A stretch of DNA of 64,000 bases, taken from an uncultured Eubacteriales bacterium (lineage in GTDB: Bacteria > Bacillota > Clostridia > Christensenellales > Aristaeellaceae). The notes under the pieces were generated by a model. It did no database searches. It saw only the letters and a list, made by a program, of their open reading frames with translations, and was not told the DNA's origin. Location: contig CACZLE010000001.1 of assembly GCA_902781945.1 (NCBI GenBank), forward strand, positions 1 through 64,000. The letters are read 5' to 3'. The position numbers and the translations under genes are program-made. How positions within the stretch are numbered: the first letter of the stretch is position 1; every line of letters begins with the position of its first letter. Shown here one piece after another: positions 1 through 8,114 of this stretch.

Positions 1-82
1 TTCCAGCCTGATCTGAACTAACTTGTGTGGCCATCCTTGTGATGGTCTGTTTGCTTTTCCCTTCTTTCCGGCGGCCCGTTAA

Positions 83-1579
83 TTGAATGTTTCAAACTTT
101 TTCTTCGGAAAAGAATTATCCGTATGGAAGGTAAATGGGTATTCATCTAGGGAGAGCGTTAGCCGGACTATTCTACGGACGTTGATCTGGACTGTGTTTA
201 TTTCACTGCTGTTTGGAATCCTTAGCATGCTGATCGTCGATGGCTTCCGGCTGAAACTTCTATTAGGAGTCTTGCCCAGTCTAATCTTATATTGCTTTAT
301 TGAGATCACAATGGCAACGGTGATCTATCTTGGTTATGCAGCCACCGTAAAACCCACTCAAACAATAAAGGGCCGCGCTCCAATTAGAGTGGTGGTGATG
401 TTGAACCTGGTGTTTTACATTCTTATCTCTATATTGTGCGTTGGCATTACCGGAGAAACAGTAAATAACATCAATAGAATTAAGCATAAAACGGACAATC
501 TTTCAGTTTGGACGGCTGTTCAAGACTATGGTGTTTTTTTCCCTGTTTCTTCGGGGTTGGATCAAGATGCGATTCGACGAGGTGAATACCCCCTCGATAT
601 TCCGGGATATGAGTTTTTCAAGTATGCAAATAAAAGCGAAGATGCGATATATGCGGCATCCGTACCATTTATGGAAATAAACGCATCGTATAATACCGAT
701 ATTCTGACCCGTATTTTCGTTGTCAACTCAAACTATCTTTCTTTATTCCCTATAAAAGATTCTTCCGGAGAAGATGTGCACATTGATCAGGCGGAGCAGA
801 GATCGGTATACCTGGTTCCGGAGAGATACAGGCAGCAGGAAGCCGACATTATTAAAGTGTTGTCAGAAGACCGGCGATCGTTTCATGATGGCCTTCATGT
901 AGCGCTGTATGAATATGAACCGATGCCTCTTGCACGGGAGGTTAAGATTATCTATATTGCGGACGACCAGGAATTTTTCTCTATCAATACTGACGTGGAA
1001 CCCGCGAACTACAATATGATAAGGAACGCCATTGTACAGGTCCTCACAGACGGAAACTGCCTTGTTCCGGACATTAATCTCTTTGGCAGCCGCCCATCCC
1101 TGTATATTCCCTTGCAAGGTCTTACCCCCTCAGATAAAAAAGCATTGTTAATGGATGAACTAAAAAGCAACTCGCTCGATGATAACTTGTCGAGTTTCGT
1201 TCAGCCAAACATGCTTATCATGCAGGAGATTGACGAGCTGCGCGTGCAAACAAATGCCTTGCTCATTGTTTTAGCCCTATTTATCATCTTGATGTTGATC
1301 GCCATCTATCAGGCAATAGCATCAATGTTTAGACTTAATGAATATAAGTGCTTCATCCTTTTGTCTCTGGGGCGGCCAAAGAGGGAGACTTTACGTGGGA
1401 TACTGCTTCCAATTGTTGTTGCTCAAGCTATGATTTTTGCCGGAGGGGTCATTCTTTTTGGATGGAAAAACTTACCTGCACTGCTCATTGTACAATCGGT
1501 TGAAATCATAATTGCAGTCATAATGATTTCAGCAGGAGAAAAGAAAAACATTCTGAGCGTATTGAAGAAAGGGACTTAA
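83..1579 (+). CDS. Bacteriocin-type ABC transporter permease (DUF1430-like), 5'-truncated
   Basis: This 498-residue membrane protein has the C-terminal architecture of permeases that accompany lactococcin-972-type ATPases: a FtsX-like KELSVWKVNGYS segment at residues 10-21, transmembrane segments near 33-52, 56-80 and 105-123, an extracellular part of about 260 residues, and C-terminal helices near 393-415, 440-460 and 465-482. Members usually carry another helix and extracellular domain before the KEL segment, and these are missing. The frame opens with TTG directly after a TAA (80-82) and has no ribosome binding site. A different frame just upstream (21-83) encodes a hydrophobic stretch containing VAILVMVCLLF that ends in TGA, which suggests a frameshifted or decayed 5' part. 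The stop lies 2 bases before the ATPase gene. The family assignment is by recognition; function is probably impaired. Confidence 0.6.
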   Translation: MNVSNFFFGKELSVWKVNGYSSRESVSRTILRTLIWTVFISLLFGILSMLIVDGFRLKLLLGVLPSLILYCFIEITMATVIYLGYAATVKPTQTIKGRAPIRVVVMLNLVFYILISILCVGITGETVNNINRIKHKTDNLSVWTAVQDYGVFFPVSSGLDQDAIRRGEYPLDIPGYEFFKYANKSEDAIYAASVPFMEINASYNTDILTRIFVVNSNYLSLFPIKDSSGEDVHIDQAEQRSVYLVPERYRQQEADIIKVLSEDRRSFHDGLHVALYEYEPMPLAREVKIIYIADDQEFFSINTDVEPANYNMIRNAIVQVLTDGNCLVPDINLFGSRPSLYIPLQGLTPSDKKALLMDELKSNSLDDNLSSFVQPNMLIMQEIDELRVQTNALLIVLALFIILMLIAIYQAIASMFRLNEYKCFILLSLGRPKRETLRGILLPIVVAQAMIFAGGVILFGWKNLPALLIVQSVEIIIAVIMISAGEKKNILSVLKKGT

Positions 1580-1581
1580 AA

Positions 1582-2229
1582 ATGGAAGTTGTAAAAATGG
1601 AAAACATTACCATGCGGTATGGGGCAAAAACAGTACTCAGCCGTTTTAACCTTGCGGTTGAAAAAGGCGAATTTTTGTGCCTGATGGGTGAAAGCGGGGC
1701 GGGGAAATCAACGCTTCTGAATATGATTGGTCTATTAGAAAAGCCAACCATCGGAACCGTAAGTATTATGGGGGAAAAGGGACTGGCGCCCAGTTCATTA
1801 GCCGCCAACAGTCTGCGCAGAGAAAAATTAGGCTTTTTATTCCAAAACTATGGACTCATTGATAATGAGGATATCGACTACAATCTGGGCGTCGTTCGAG
1901 AAAAACAGCTTTCCCGCGATGAATTTAACAAAAGAAAAAATGGTATTCTTCATGACTTGGGTTTAGGATCGATTAAGACCAGCACAAAGGTATATAAACT
2001 ATCTGGAGGAGAACAGCAGCGTGTCGCACTTGCGAGGCTCGTGTTGAAAAATCCTGAGTTGATCCTTTGTGATGAACCGACTGGGTCTTTGGATATGGGA
2101 AATGCAGAGATGGTCATAAACCTTCTTTTGAAAATGAACCAAGGTGGCAAAACTGTCATTTTGGTTACCCACGATCCCAGGATTGCTGAAAAAGCGAGCA
2201 GAGTGATTACGTTGAGCCGCATCAAATAG
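1582..2229 (+). CDS. ABC transporter ATP-binding protein (MacB/lactococcin-972 export type)
   Basis: This 215-residue nucleotide-binding subunit powers the membrane partner encoded 2 bases upstream. The motifs are complete: Walker A GESGAGKST at 36-44, Q-loop glutamine at 88, signature LSGGE at 140-144, Walker B ILCDE at 161-165 and H-loop histidine at 197 in VTHD. The length and the EPTGSLD motif fit the LolD/MacB class of ATPases, which work with FtsX-like permeases and drive extrusion or membrane-stress functions rather than uptake. The start ATG follows AAAGGGA at a suitable distance; a second ATG at residue 6 is possible. The gene is AT-rich like its neighbours and intact although its permease looks truncated. 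Family is certain, substrate unknown; the secreted protein at 2599 is a candidate only by position. Confidence 0.85.
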   Translation: MEVVKMENITMRYGAKTVLSRFNLAVEKGEFLCLMGESGAGKSTLLNMIGLLEKPTIGTVSIMGEKGLAPSSLAANSLRREKLGFLFQNYGLIDNEDIDYNLGVVREKQLSRDEFNKRKNGILHDLGLGSIKTSTKVYKLSGGEQQRVALARLVLKNPELILCDEPTGSLDMGNAEMVINLLLKMNQGGKTVILVTHDPRIAEKASRVITLSRIK

Positions 2230-2598
2230 TGTTCGCTCGTGCTCAGTATTTACTTAGTGAAAAAAGACAGAGGCTAATGAGGTTGTTCTTCCTCATGATC
2301 TTGAGCTTCATGTAATACTCGAGCTGCAGGTTCACGCTTCAGTTGGCTTCGTAATTCATCCATAAGGCTAGAGGAACTAAAAAGCATTACGCAGTGCCAA
2401 ACGATTTCAACAAGGTCTTTAATTTCGTCAAAGGCACACGAGTTAGGCTTCCAAACCACGCATGAAAAACAAAAAAATATTTGGAAAAGTTGTAACCTGT
2501 TTCTTCGATTAAATCGTTATATAAATGAATGGGCATGTTAAGTGTTGTTGCCCAATGACAGAAATGGAAATAATCTATTCGTAAAGGAGGAAATGCAT
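2230..2598. other. Intergenic stretch of about 370 bases, no supported gene
   Basis: This AT-rich spacer separates the ABC transporter genes from the secreted-protein gene. A 61-codon reverse frame (2274-2459) starts with GTG, has no ribosome binding site and matches no family I recognise, so I do not call it. A short palindrome CGATTAAATCG lies near 2507. The only clear signal is the AAAGGAGG ribosome binding site at 2583-2590, which belongs to the next gene. Confidence 0.4.
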
Positions 2599-3036
2599 AT
2601 GTTCAAAAAAAGGAGAAGCCTGTTCTGTTTTCTGATTGCGGCCATTCTGATGATTTCTGCTTCAACGAGTGCATTTGCCGCTTCACCAAATGAAACACGG
2701 TACAATAATACTGTGATGGCAAGCAGCTCTGCATCTATTTCTGACAGCGGATTGTTGACGGTAGTTAATCAATTTCAAGGAATCAGAGGCAAAACAACCA
2801 AAGGTGAAATCACAACCTACATTGAGAAAAAAACGCTTGGCTTTTTCTGGACACGAGTGGATATTGGACAACCAAATAATGAGTGGTACGATGTCGTATA
2901 TAATTACTTGTATGATGGCACCCATACATTCCAGTTAAAAAACCATGGGACATATCGGATCACCGTTGTCTATGTCATTTCTGGATCTGGTGGAGAAGCT
3001 GATACCATCACGCAGACAATGACAAAATCATATTAA
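2599..3036 (+). CDS. Small secreted protein of unknown function
   Basis: The 145-residue product has a classic Sec signal peptide: a basic KKRRS start, a hydrophobic core to about residue 25, and an AFA cleavage site. The mature part of about 120 residues is rich in Thr, Tyr and Val, contains no cysteine, and ends GSGGEADTITQTMTKSY, which suggests a secreted beta-sandwich domain. I chose the ATG at 2599 because AGGAGG (2585-2590) lies 8 bases before it; the ATG at 2593 is too close. Small proteins of this kind occur in Clostridia, but I cannot name a function. Its position next to a bacteriocin-type ABC system allows the guess that it is an exported cargo or an immunity or envelope protein. 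It lacks the short size and cysteine leader of typical bacteriocins. Confidence 0.7.
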   Translation: MFKKRRSLFCFLIAAILMISASTSAFAASPNETRYNNTVMASSSASISDSGLLTVVNQFQGIRGKTTKGEITTYIEKKTLGFFWTRVDIGQPNNEWYDVVYNYLYDGTHTFQLKNHGTYRITVVYVISGSGGEADTITQTMTKSY

Positions 3037-3163
3037 AGACATCACCAACATCCTTGCAAGAAAGGGATGGTGCTTATGTGGATTCTTTAATTGAATAATG
3101 CAGAAAGAATGGAATCAATTTCCATAGCCCAACAAGAAAGAAGCTTTACAGGTAAGTGAGAAT

Positions 3164-3709
3164 ATGAAAAAGAAGAACCGGAACAGTATCAGAGCTATTA
3201 TAATTATTCTATCAGTGTTTGCTGTGATAATAGTAACGCTGTCTTTTTGCTTGATGAAGCATCTTATGGGTGTTTCAAAAGAAAAGACCGAAGCAGAGGC
3301 GCGTGCGTTTCATAATATAGATGAAACCTGGCAAAGTATTCAAGCCACGAATGATGATGTCTCGGCCATGCTTTTCTTTCCGTCCGACAGAAGCAGTCAT
3401 TTCTATTCGATTTACAGCAAGCACAAAGGATTATCAAATGGGTATTTTTTCAGGATTGGCGGTACGATAAGCGAAATAAGCAGCGAATGTGTGCAATTCG
3501 TTTTTGAAGATTATAATAGCCATATTTACGCCTCCATGAATAAACAGAAAATCTGCAAGGTAGAGATAGACGATGGCGATCATGTGAATACCATACTGCT
3601 GAATGAGAATGATCCGTTTATACTTGTCTTCCCGTCGAACGCAGGGAATGTAACCTTGTACAATATATACGGGGAAGTCGTTGCCCCCAGGAAAAGAGAT
3701 GTGCCATAA
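3164..3709 (+). CDS. Membrane-anchored protein of unknown function
   Basis: This 181-residue protein has a basic N-terminus (KKKNRNSIR), one strong transmembrane helix at about 10-31 and an extracytoplasmic domain of about 145 residues. The predicted topology is N-in, C-out. The domain alternates hydrophobic and polar residues in a beta-like way and contains SGYFF-like and FILVFPS stretches but no catalytic motif I recognise. The last codons overlap the start of the VanZ gene by 11 bases, so the two are probably translated together and may act on the same envelope process. The sequence is AT-rich and belongs to the transferred region. I do not recognise the family. Confidence 0.6.
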   Translation: MKKKNRNSIRAIIIILSVFAVIIVTLSFCLMKHLMGVSKEKTEAEARAFHNIDETWQSIQATNDDVSAMLFFPSDRSSHFYSIYSKHKGLSNGYFFRIGGTISEISSECVQFVFEDYNSHIYASMNKQKICKVEIDDGDHVNTILLNENDPFILVFPSNAGNVTLYNIYGEVVAPRKRDVP

Positions 3710-4196
3710 CAAGAAGTATAAAATCATTAACAGTGATAGAATCCTTTGGGTGCTATTTGGAGCATACTGTATAGCGTTATTTCTTATACTCTTCGTGAGA
3801 AAAAGATTTAATATTGGTGATGAGCCATATTGGGAACAGGTGAAAATGAGCATAAATCTCGTTCCTTTCAGAACAATTTACGGGAGCGTCTATTTGATTG
3901 TTCATAGAACAAATCCATATCTGATACCTCATGAAATAATCAGTCTCTTGGGAAACTTCGCTTTATTCATGCCGTTTGGTTATTTCATCCCGAGACTGTT
4001 TGAGAAATACAGGGTGTTCATCAAGTTTATCTTGTTTACTTTTGTGGTTCTGCTATCCATTGAGACACTTCAAGTTCTAACAATAAGAGGATGTTTTGAC
4101 GTGGATGACATCATATTAAACCTCGCGGGGGCTGTCATCGGCTTTTTTATAGCAAGAAAAGTGAAGTCTCGGAAACAGAGGGATGCTGCAAGCTGA
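3699..4196 (+). CDS. VanZ family protein
   Basis: The 165-residue integral membrane protein shows the hallmarks of the VanZ family: INLVPFRTI near residue 50, LGNFALFMPFGY near 85-96 with its conserved Asn and Pro-Phe-Gly, ETLQ near 128, and RGCFDVDDIILN near 135-146, followed by a Gly-rich helix. Four hydrophobic segments are visible. VanZ is named for low-level teicoplanin resistance, but most members are uncharacterised membrane proteins, so resistance should not be inferred. The ATG at 3699 follows AGGA at 3689-3692; a TTG 18 bases upstream is open but less likely. The start overlaps the preceding gene by 11 bases, and the stop codon lies in the loop of a strong hairpin. Confidence 0.85.
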   Translation: MCHNKKYKIINSDRILWVLFGAYCIALFLILFVRKRFNIGDEPYWEQVKMSINLVPFRTIYGSVYLIVHRTNPYLIPHEIISLLGNFALFMPFGYFIPRLFEKYRVFIKFILFTFVVLLSIETLQVLTIRGCFDVDDIILNLAGAVIGFFIARKVKSRKQRDAAS

Positions 4197-4214
4197 CAAC
4201 TTGCAGCATCCCTC
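4178..4214 (+). terminator. Perfect 15-bp hairpin at the end of the VanZ gene
   Basis: GAGGGATGCTGCAAG at 4178-4192 pairs perfectly with its complement at 4200-4214 across a 7-base loop that contains the VanZ TGA. A moderately T-rich stretch follows rather than a clean T-run. It probably ends the transcript of the transferred block. Confidence 0.6.
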
Positions 4215-4310
4215 CGTTGATTATCATTCCTTGGTTTTACTGCCTTTTAACAGCACCAACCTGTTTAATTATAAAGTCCATGTCGTAGTCCCCGTAAACT
4301 GTAAGATCGA

Positions 4311-5114
4311 ATGCGTAAGAGCATCTTCTATTCTGCGGAGTACAGTAACTTGATCGCAGACAATCCTGCAAAAAAGCTGAATGCTAAGGGCGGCACACCC
4401 AAGAAAGACAAGAATGTCCTTTCGGACGAGCAGGCGAAGCTCCTGTTGAATACCGTCCGTGATCTGCCGCCGTATGTGTTTGTCATGATCGGTCTCTATG
4501 CCGGTCTGCGGCGGGAGGAAATCCTTGCTCTCAAATGGGACTGCGTTTTTCTGGAAGGAGCGGTTCCCTATATCTCTGTCAGGCGGGCTTGGCGTTCTGA
4601 ACACAACAGGCCGGTAGTATCGACAGAGTTGAAGACCAAAGCGGCAAAGCGGGACGTTCCCATTCCGAAGTGCCTTGCCGATTGCCTGCGGGAAGAAAAA
4701 GAAAAGACCGCTTCAGAATACGTCATCGCTGACAGTAATGGCGACCCGCTGGCCGATTCACAGTTTCGGCGCATTTGGAACTATATCAAAATCCGCAGCA
4801 CAAAGGAGCGAACGATCTATCGGTTCGTCAACGGTCAGGCAATCAAAAAGCAATTCAAGCCTGAGCCGGGGCAGAAATGCGTCAATCGGGATCACATCAC
4901 CTATTGCCTGGATTTCGACGTGACGCCTCATCTTTTGCGGCATACCTATATTACGAACCTGATCCACGCGGGCGTTGATCCGAAGACCGTTCAGTATCTG
5001 GCAGGGCACGAAAACAGCAAAGTAACTATGGACATTTACGCCAAGGTCAAGTATAATAAACCCGAACAGCTTTCCGCTGTAGTAAACGGTGCTCTCAACC
5101 CCCTTCGGGAATAA
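4311..5114 (+). pseudogene. Tyrosine recombinase/integrase, N-terminally truncated
   Basis: These 267 residues are the catalytic domain of a phage- or ICE-type tyrosine recombinase, which cuts and rejoins DNA through a phosphotyrosine bond. The full set is visible: Arg67 in AGLRREE, a lysine in TKAAKRD (110 or 113), His207-x-x-Arg210 in HLLRHTY, His233 in AGHEN and nucleophile Tyr243 in MDIYAK. Family members are about 370-400 residues; the arm-binding and most of the core-binding domain are absent, with only IADNPAKKL left of the linker. An in-frame TAA lies three codons before the first ATG and no ribosome binding site is seen. It is probably an inactive remnant that marks one end of an integrated element. 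The two GC classes of the window meet just after this gene. Confidence 0.75.
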
Positions 5115-5294
5115 AAGAGCCTGCCGGATTTGCACCTTTTCAATAGTTAAAAAGCGGGGGAAAGAAAGGCAGTACAGCAAAAAAACCTAGTAAAATCAAG
5201 GGTTTCAGCGTTCGATCCCAACCGAGTACGGCCTGAAGGCCGCCCGTCGTGCTCCCCAGTTCAGCAAGCGCTGATCGCCTATCAGAAATATTCA

Positions 5295-5334
5295 AAGTCC
5301 GGAAAATTTTCAGATTTTCCGGGCTTCTTTTATT
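5295..5334 (+). terminator. Rho-independent terminator at the edge of the transferred region
   Basis: A stem with AAGTCCGGAAAAT on the left (5295-5307) pairs over 13 positions, with one G-U, with ATTTTCCGGGCTT on the right (5314-5326) around a 6-base loop. CTTTTATT follows. It lies between the integrase remnant and the promoter of the YdcF gene and would insulate that gene. Confidence 0.75.
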
Positions 5335-5362
5335 GGTCATTAGGGAAGGACCATGCTATAAT
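5333..5362 (+). promoter_or_regulatory. Promoter of the YdcF-type gene (extended -10)
   Basis: TATAAT at 5357-5362 is preceded by TGC, giving an extended -10. A weak -35 (TTGGTC, 5333-5338) sits 18 bases upstream. The ribosome binding site GGAGG (5378-5382) lies 9 bases before the ATG at 5392. Confidence 0.65.
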
Positions 5363-5391
5363 AAGGTATCTTTTTTCGGAGGCGGAGAGGA

Positions 5392-6843
5392 ATGAGAAAG
5401 GCATTCAAACAAATTGCGTTTTGCGCTTTGGGGCTGATCCTTTTTTGCATCGTCTGCCGCCTAACGGTCTTTCATGGATATACTGCTCATATTCCGCTGC
5501 ATTTCGCGCAAGACAGCGCGCTGGGCGAAGCTGTTCCCAGGTTGGAAGTGGAAAGGCCTGACGTGGCGCATTTGGGGACGGCGGTATGGCACGGAAGTTT
5601 TGTCAGCGTACCGGTTCAACCGGACCGGCCCGGTACCACTGACCTGCGGATCCTGGATCAAAACGGCGAAGAGCTTGGCTTCTACATGCTGCGCGTCGGT
5701 CGATTTGGCACGGTCTATGACTGGCAAACGGGCGGGTTCACCGGCGACACAGCTGTGTTGATCGCAGTGACGCTGTTCTGGCTGTCGGTGAGCGCCATCA
5801 TGGTTTGGCATTATTCGCAGGCGAAGGGTGCGGCCTATTACGCCTATTCCACGATCTATTATGCCGGCTTTTCGCTGTTTTCCCTGGCGACGGGACTGCT
5901 GATGCTGCGCGTCACCCTTTCGCATATACTGCGTCCGGCGGATTTCAGCATGTTTTCGGCATATGGCGTCATCAACGGGGCCAGCAAACAGTTTATGATG
6001 CTGACCATGCCGGTGATGATCTTTTTTGCCGTTGCCATGGCCATCAGCAATATCGCCCTTCTGCGGCATGAAAGGGCGGCGGTCCCCAATACCTTGGGTC
6101 TGGCGGTCAGCCTGCTGCTGATCGTCGGGGAGGGGATCGGAGCGCTTCTCTTTTTCCGGGATTTTTCCGGATCAGAATGGGAAGGACGGGTTTCTAACAC
6201 CCTGGAGAATGTGTACGCCACAATTTTCGTCTACTTTGAATGTATGCTGGTGGGCTCCGCCATCTGCGGCGTCAAGGCGGCCAGGTATCAGCCTGCTATG
6301 GATAAGGATTTTATCATCATCTTGGGCTGCTGGTTCAGGAAGGACGGCACCCTGCCGCCGCTCCTGCAAGGGAGAGTGGACCGGGCGCTGAGTTTCTGGC
6401 GTCGGCAGAAAGAGGAAACGGGCAAGGAAGCGATCCTGATCCCTTCCGGAGGGCAAGGAAAAAACGAGCCCATGGCGGAGGCCGAGGCCATGCGGCGGTA
6501 TTTGGTCTCTCAGAACGTGCCGGAAAGGGCTATCCGGATGGAAGCACAGTCGGCAAACACATTCCAGAATATGGCGTTTTCCAAAAAGATCGTGGATGAA
6601 TTGGACCCGGGCGGCAAGGTGCTGTTCGCTACCACCAATTATCATGTGTTCCGCAGCGGATTGTGGTCCAATCTGGCGGGCCTTCATGCCGAGGGCATCG
6701 GCAGCCGGACAAAATGGTGGTTCTGGCCCAACGCCTTTATGCGGGAATGCCTGGGCCTGCTGAAAAAACGCTGGAAGCAGGAGATCTTTTTGCTGGCCCT
6801 GTTGATCGTGTTCTTTGGCGTTCTGTCCATGGTGCTGGGGTAA
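5392..6843 (+). CDS. YdcF/ElyC family (DUF218) membrane protein
   Basis: This 483-residue protein joins an N-terminal membrane part to a cytoplasmic-type DUF218 domain. Hydrophobic segments lie near 10-28, 122-142, 155-180, 200-225 and 235-255. The DUF218 domain begins near residue 305 (IIILGC) and contains IPSGGQG, then EAEAMRRYL, ESANTF-like EAQSANTFQN and LFATTNYHVFRSG, the family's conserved blocks. A last helix lies at 465-482. DUF218 proteins (SanA, ElyC, YdcF) affect envelope integrity in enterobacteria; the biochemical activity is unknown. The gene is monocistronic, with its own promoter and terminator upstream, and ends 6 bases from the convergent Pol IV gene. Family call is confident; the role is inferred only from relatives. 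Confidence 0.8.
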   Translation: MRKAFKQIAFCALGLILFCIVCRLTVFHGYTAHIPLHFAQDSALGEAVPRLEVERPDVAHLGTAVWHGSFVSVPVQPDRPGTTDLRILDQNGEELGFYMLRVGRFGTVYDWQTGGFTGDTAVLIAVTLFWLSVSAIMVWHYSQAKGAAYYAYSTIYYAGFSLFSLATGLLMLRVTLSHILRPADFSMFSAYGVINGASKQFMMLTMPVMIFFAVAMAISNIALLRHERAAVPNTLGLAVSLLLIVGEGIGALLFFRDFSGSEWEGRVSNTLENVYATIFVYFECMLVGSAICGVKAARYQPAMDKDFIIILGCWFRKDGTLPPLLQGRVDRALSFWRRQKEETGKEAILIPSGGQGKNEPMAEAEAMRRYLVSQNVPERAIRMEAQSANTFQNMAFSKKIVDELDPGGKVLFATTNYHVFRSGLWSNLAGLHAEGIGSRTKWWFWPNAFMRECLGLLKKRWKQEIFLLALLIVFFGVLSMVLG

Positions 6844-6848
6844 AAGAG

Positions 6849-8114
6849 CTATTCTTTTTTCTGCTTGTGTTCCCGCCGGATGCCGATTTCCTCGGCGCGC
6901 TGATAGCCCAGGGTGATGGTATCGTTGCCAAAGCGCCTGCGCAGGGTATCCACGGCGGCTTCCATCTTTTCCTGCTTTTCGCGATCCTGTTTGGGCACTT
7001 CGGCGGGGGAGGCCAGATCCAGAAAGTCCGTTTGTTCCATGGATTGATCGGCAGGCAGCAGTTTGGATACACCCACGGTCAATGCGCGGATGGGGGCGTC
7101 CGGACCGATCTGCCAGTTGGCATGGATCAGCGCCATGGCCACCTCCCGGATCTCGTGCTGCAAATAGGTGTGATGGTCCAGGGAGGTTTGCCTGGAAATC
7201 ACCCGCAGGGCCGGGGTTTTGATCTGCACATTGATCACCGCGCCCTTGAGGCTGTGACGGCGCAGCGTCATGGCCACGTGATCCACCAGCGAGGCGATAC
7301 CGGCGCTGACTTCTTCCTCTTTTACCAGATCCCGCCGGAAGGTCATGCCCCGGCTGACGGATTTGATCTCCGGCGCGTCGCCCCAAAGGCGCACAGGCTC
7401 GTCATCCAGGCCGTTGGCGTAGAGCCAAAGCTGCTCTCCGCCCTTTCCCAACAGCTCCCGCAGCCGCTCCTGGCGCTGCCGGGCCAGGTCGCCGATGGTG
7501 TAGATCTGCTTTTTATTTAATACTGTTACAGCGGAGCGGCCCGCGAACATCAGATCGCTCACCGGCAGCGGCCACAGGATCTCCTGATAGTTTTTCGGGC
7601 TGATCACGGTGGTCGCGTCGGGCTTTTTATAGTCGCTGCCCATTTTGGCAAAGATCTTATTGTAGCTGACGCCCACCGATATGGTGATGCCAATTTCCGT
7701 GCGCACCCGGTCTCGCAGGGTATCCGCCAGCTCCCGGGCGGTGATGCCGTAATAGCGAGGCGCTCCGGTCATGTCCAGATAGGATTCGTCGATGGAGGCG
7801 GGCTCCACATATTCGGTATATTCGTGGTAGATATCGTTGACTTTTTCTGATATTTCCTTATACAGATGATGCCGCGGCGGCACGAATACCAGATCCTTGC
7901 ATTTGCGCTTGGCCTGCCAAACGGTATCCGTGGTGCGCACGCCGTATTTCTTGGCGATCTCGTTTTTGGCCACCACCACGCCCAAGCGATCCTCCGGGTC
8001 CCCCGCCACGGCCAGGGGCACGTCGCGCAGTTCCGGATGATCCAGGCATTCGCAGGAGGCGAAAAAGTTGTTGCAGTCGCAATGAAAGATCAGCCGCCGT
8101 TTCTTTTCAGTCAT
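6849..8114 (-). CDS. dinB: DNA polymerase IV (Y-family translesion polymerase)
   Basis: The 421-residue protein copies past damaged template bases at low fidelity. Catalytic residues are Asp13 (HCDCNNFF, with the steric-gate aromatic pair at 17-18) and Asp109-Glu110 in SIDESYLD. The finger region with VVVAKNEIAKKYGV and the helix-hairpin-helix IYTIGDLAR follow in the usual order, then the little-finger domain. The length is slightly above that of Pol IV of other Bacillota. The gene starts inside the end of the SRAP gene, an 8-base overlap, so the two form one transcript on the reverse strand. I saw no LexA box in the shared promoter. The identity as a Y-family polymerase is secure; UmuC-type naming is less likely because there is no UmuD partner. 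Confidence 0.93.
   Translation of the reverse strand: MTEKKRRLIFHCDCNNFFASCECLDHPELRDVPLAVAGDPEDRLGVVVAKNEIAKKYGVRTTDTVWQAKRKCKDLVFVPPRHHLYKEISEKVNDIYHEYTEYVEPASIDESYLDMTGAPRYYGITARELADTLRDRVRTEIGITISVGVSYNKIFAKMGSDYKKPDATTVISPKNYQEILWPLPVSDLMFAGRSAVTVLNKKQIYTIGDLARQRQERLRELLGKGGEQLWLYANGLDDEPVRLWGDAPEIKSVSRGMTFRRDLVKEEEVSAGIASLVDHVAMTLRRHSLKGAVINVQIKTPALRVISRQTSLDHHTYLQHEIREVAMALIHANWQIGPDAPIRALTVGVSKLLPADQSMEQTDFLDLASPAEVPKQDREKQEKMEAAVDTLRRRFGNDTITLGYQRAEEIGIRREHKQKKE

Noticed and set aside
2274..2459. Small reverse-strand frame in the 2230-2598 gap
   Set aside because: GTG start without ribosome binding site, no recognisable family and no neighbours in the same direction.
3040..3080. Imperfect hairpin after the secreted-protein gene as terminator
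   Set aside because: The stem has a bulge and no T-run follows; support is too weak to list.
5205..5250. GTTCGATCCC resembling the T-arm of a tRNA next to the integrase remnant
   Set aside because: No acceptor, D-arm or anticodon arm can be built around it. It could be part of an old attachment site, but no second copy was found within the window.
6172..7386. Reverse open frame crossing the YdcF and dinB genes
   Set aside because: Lies across two well-supported genes and shows only Arg/Gly/Pro-rich composition.
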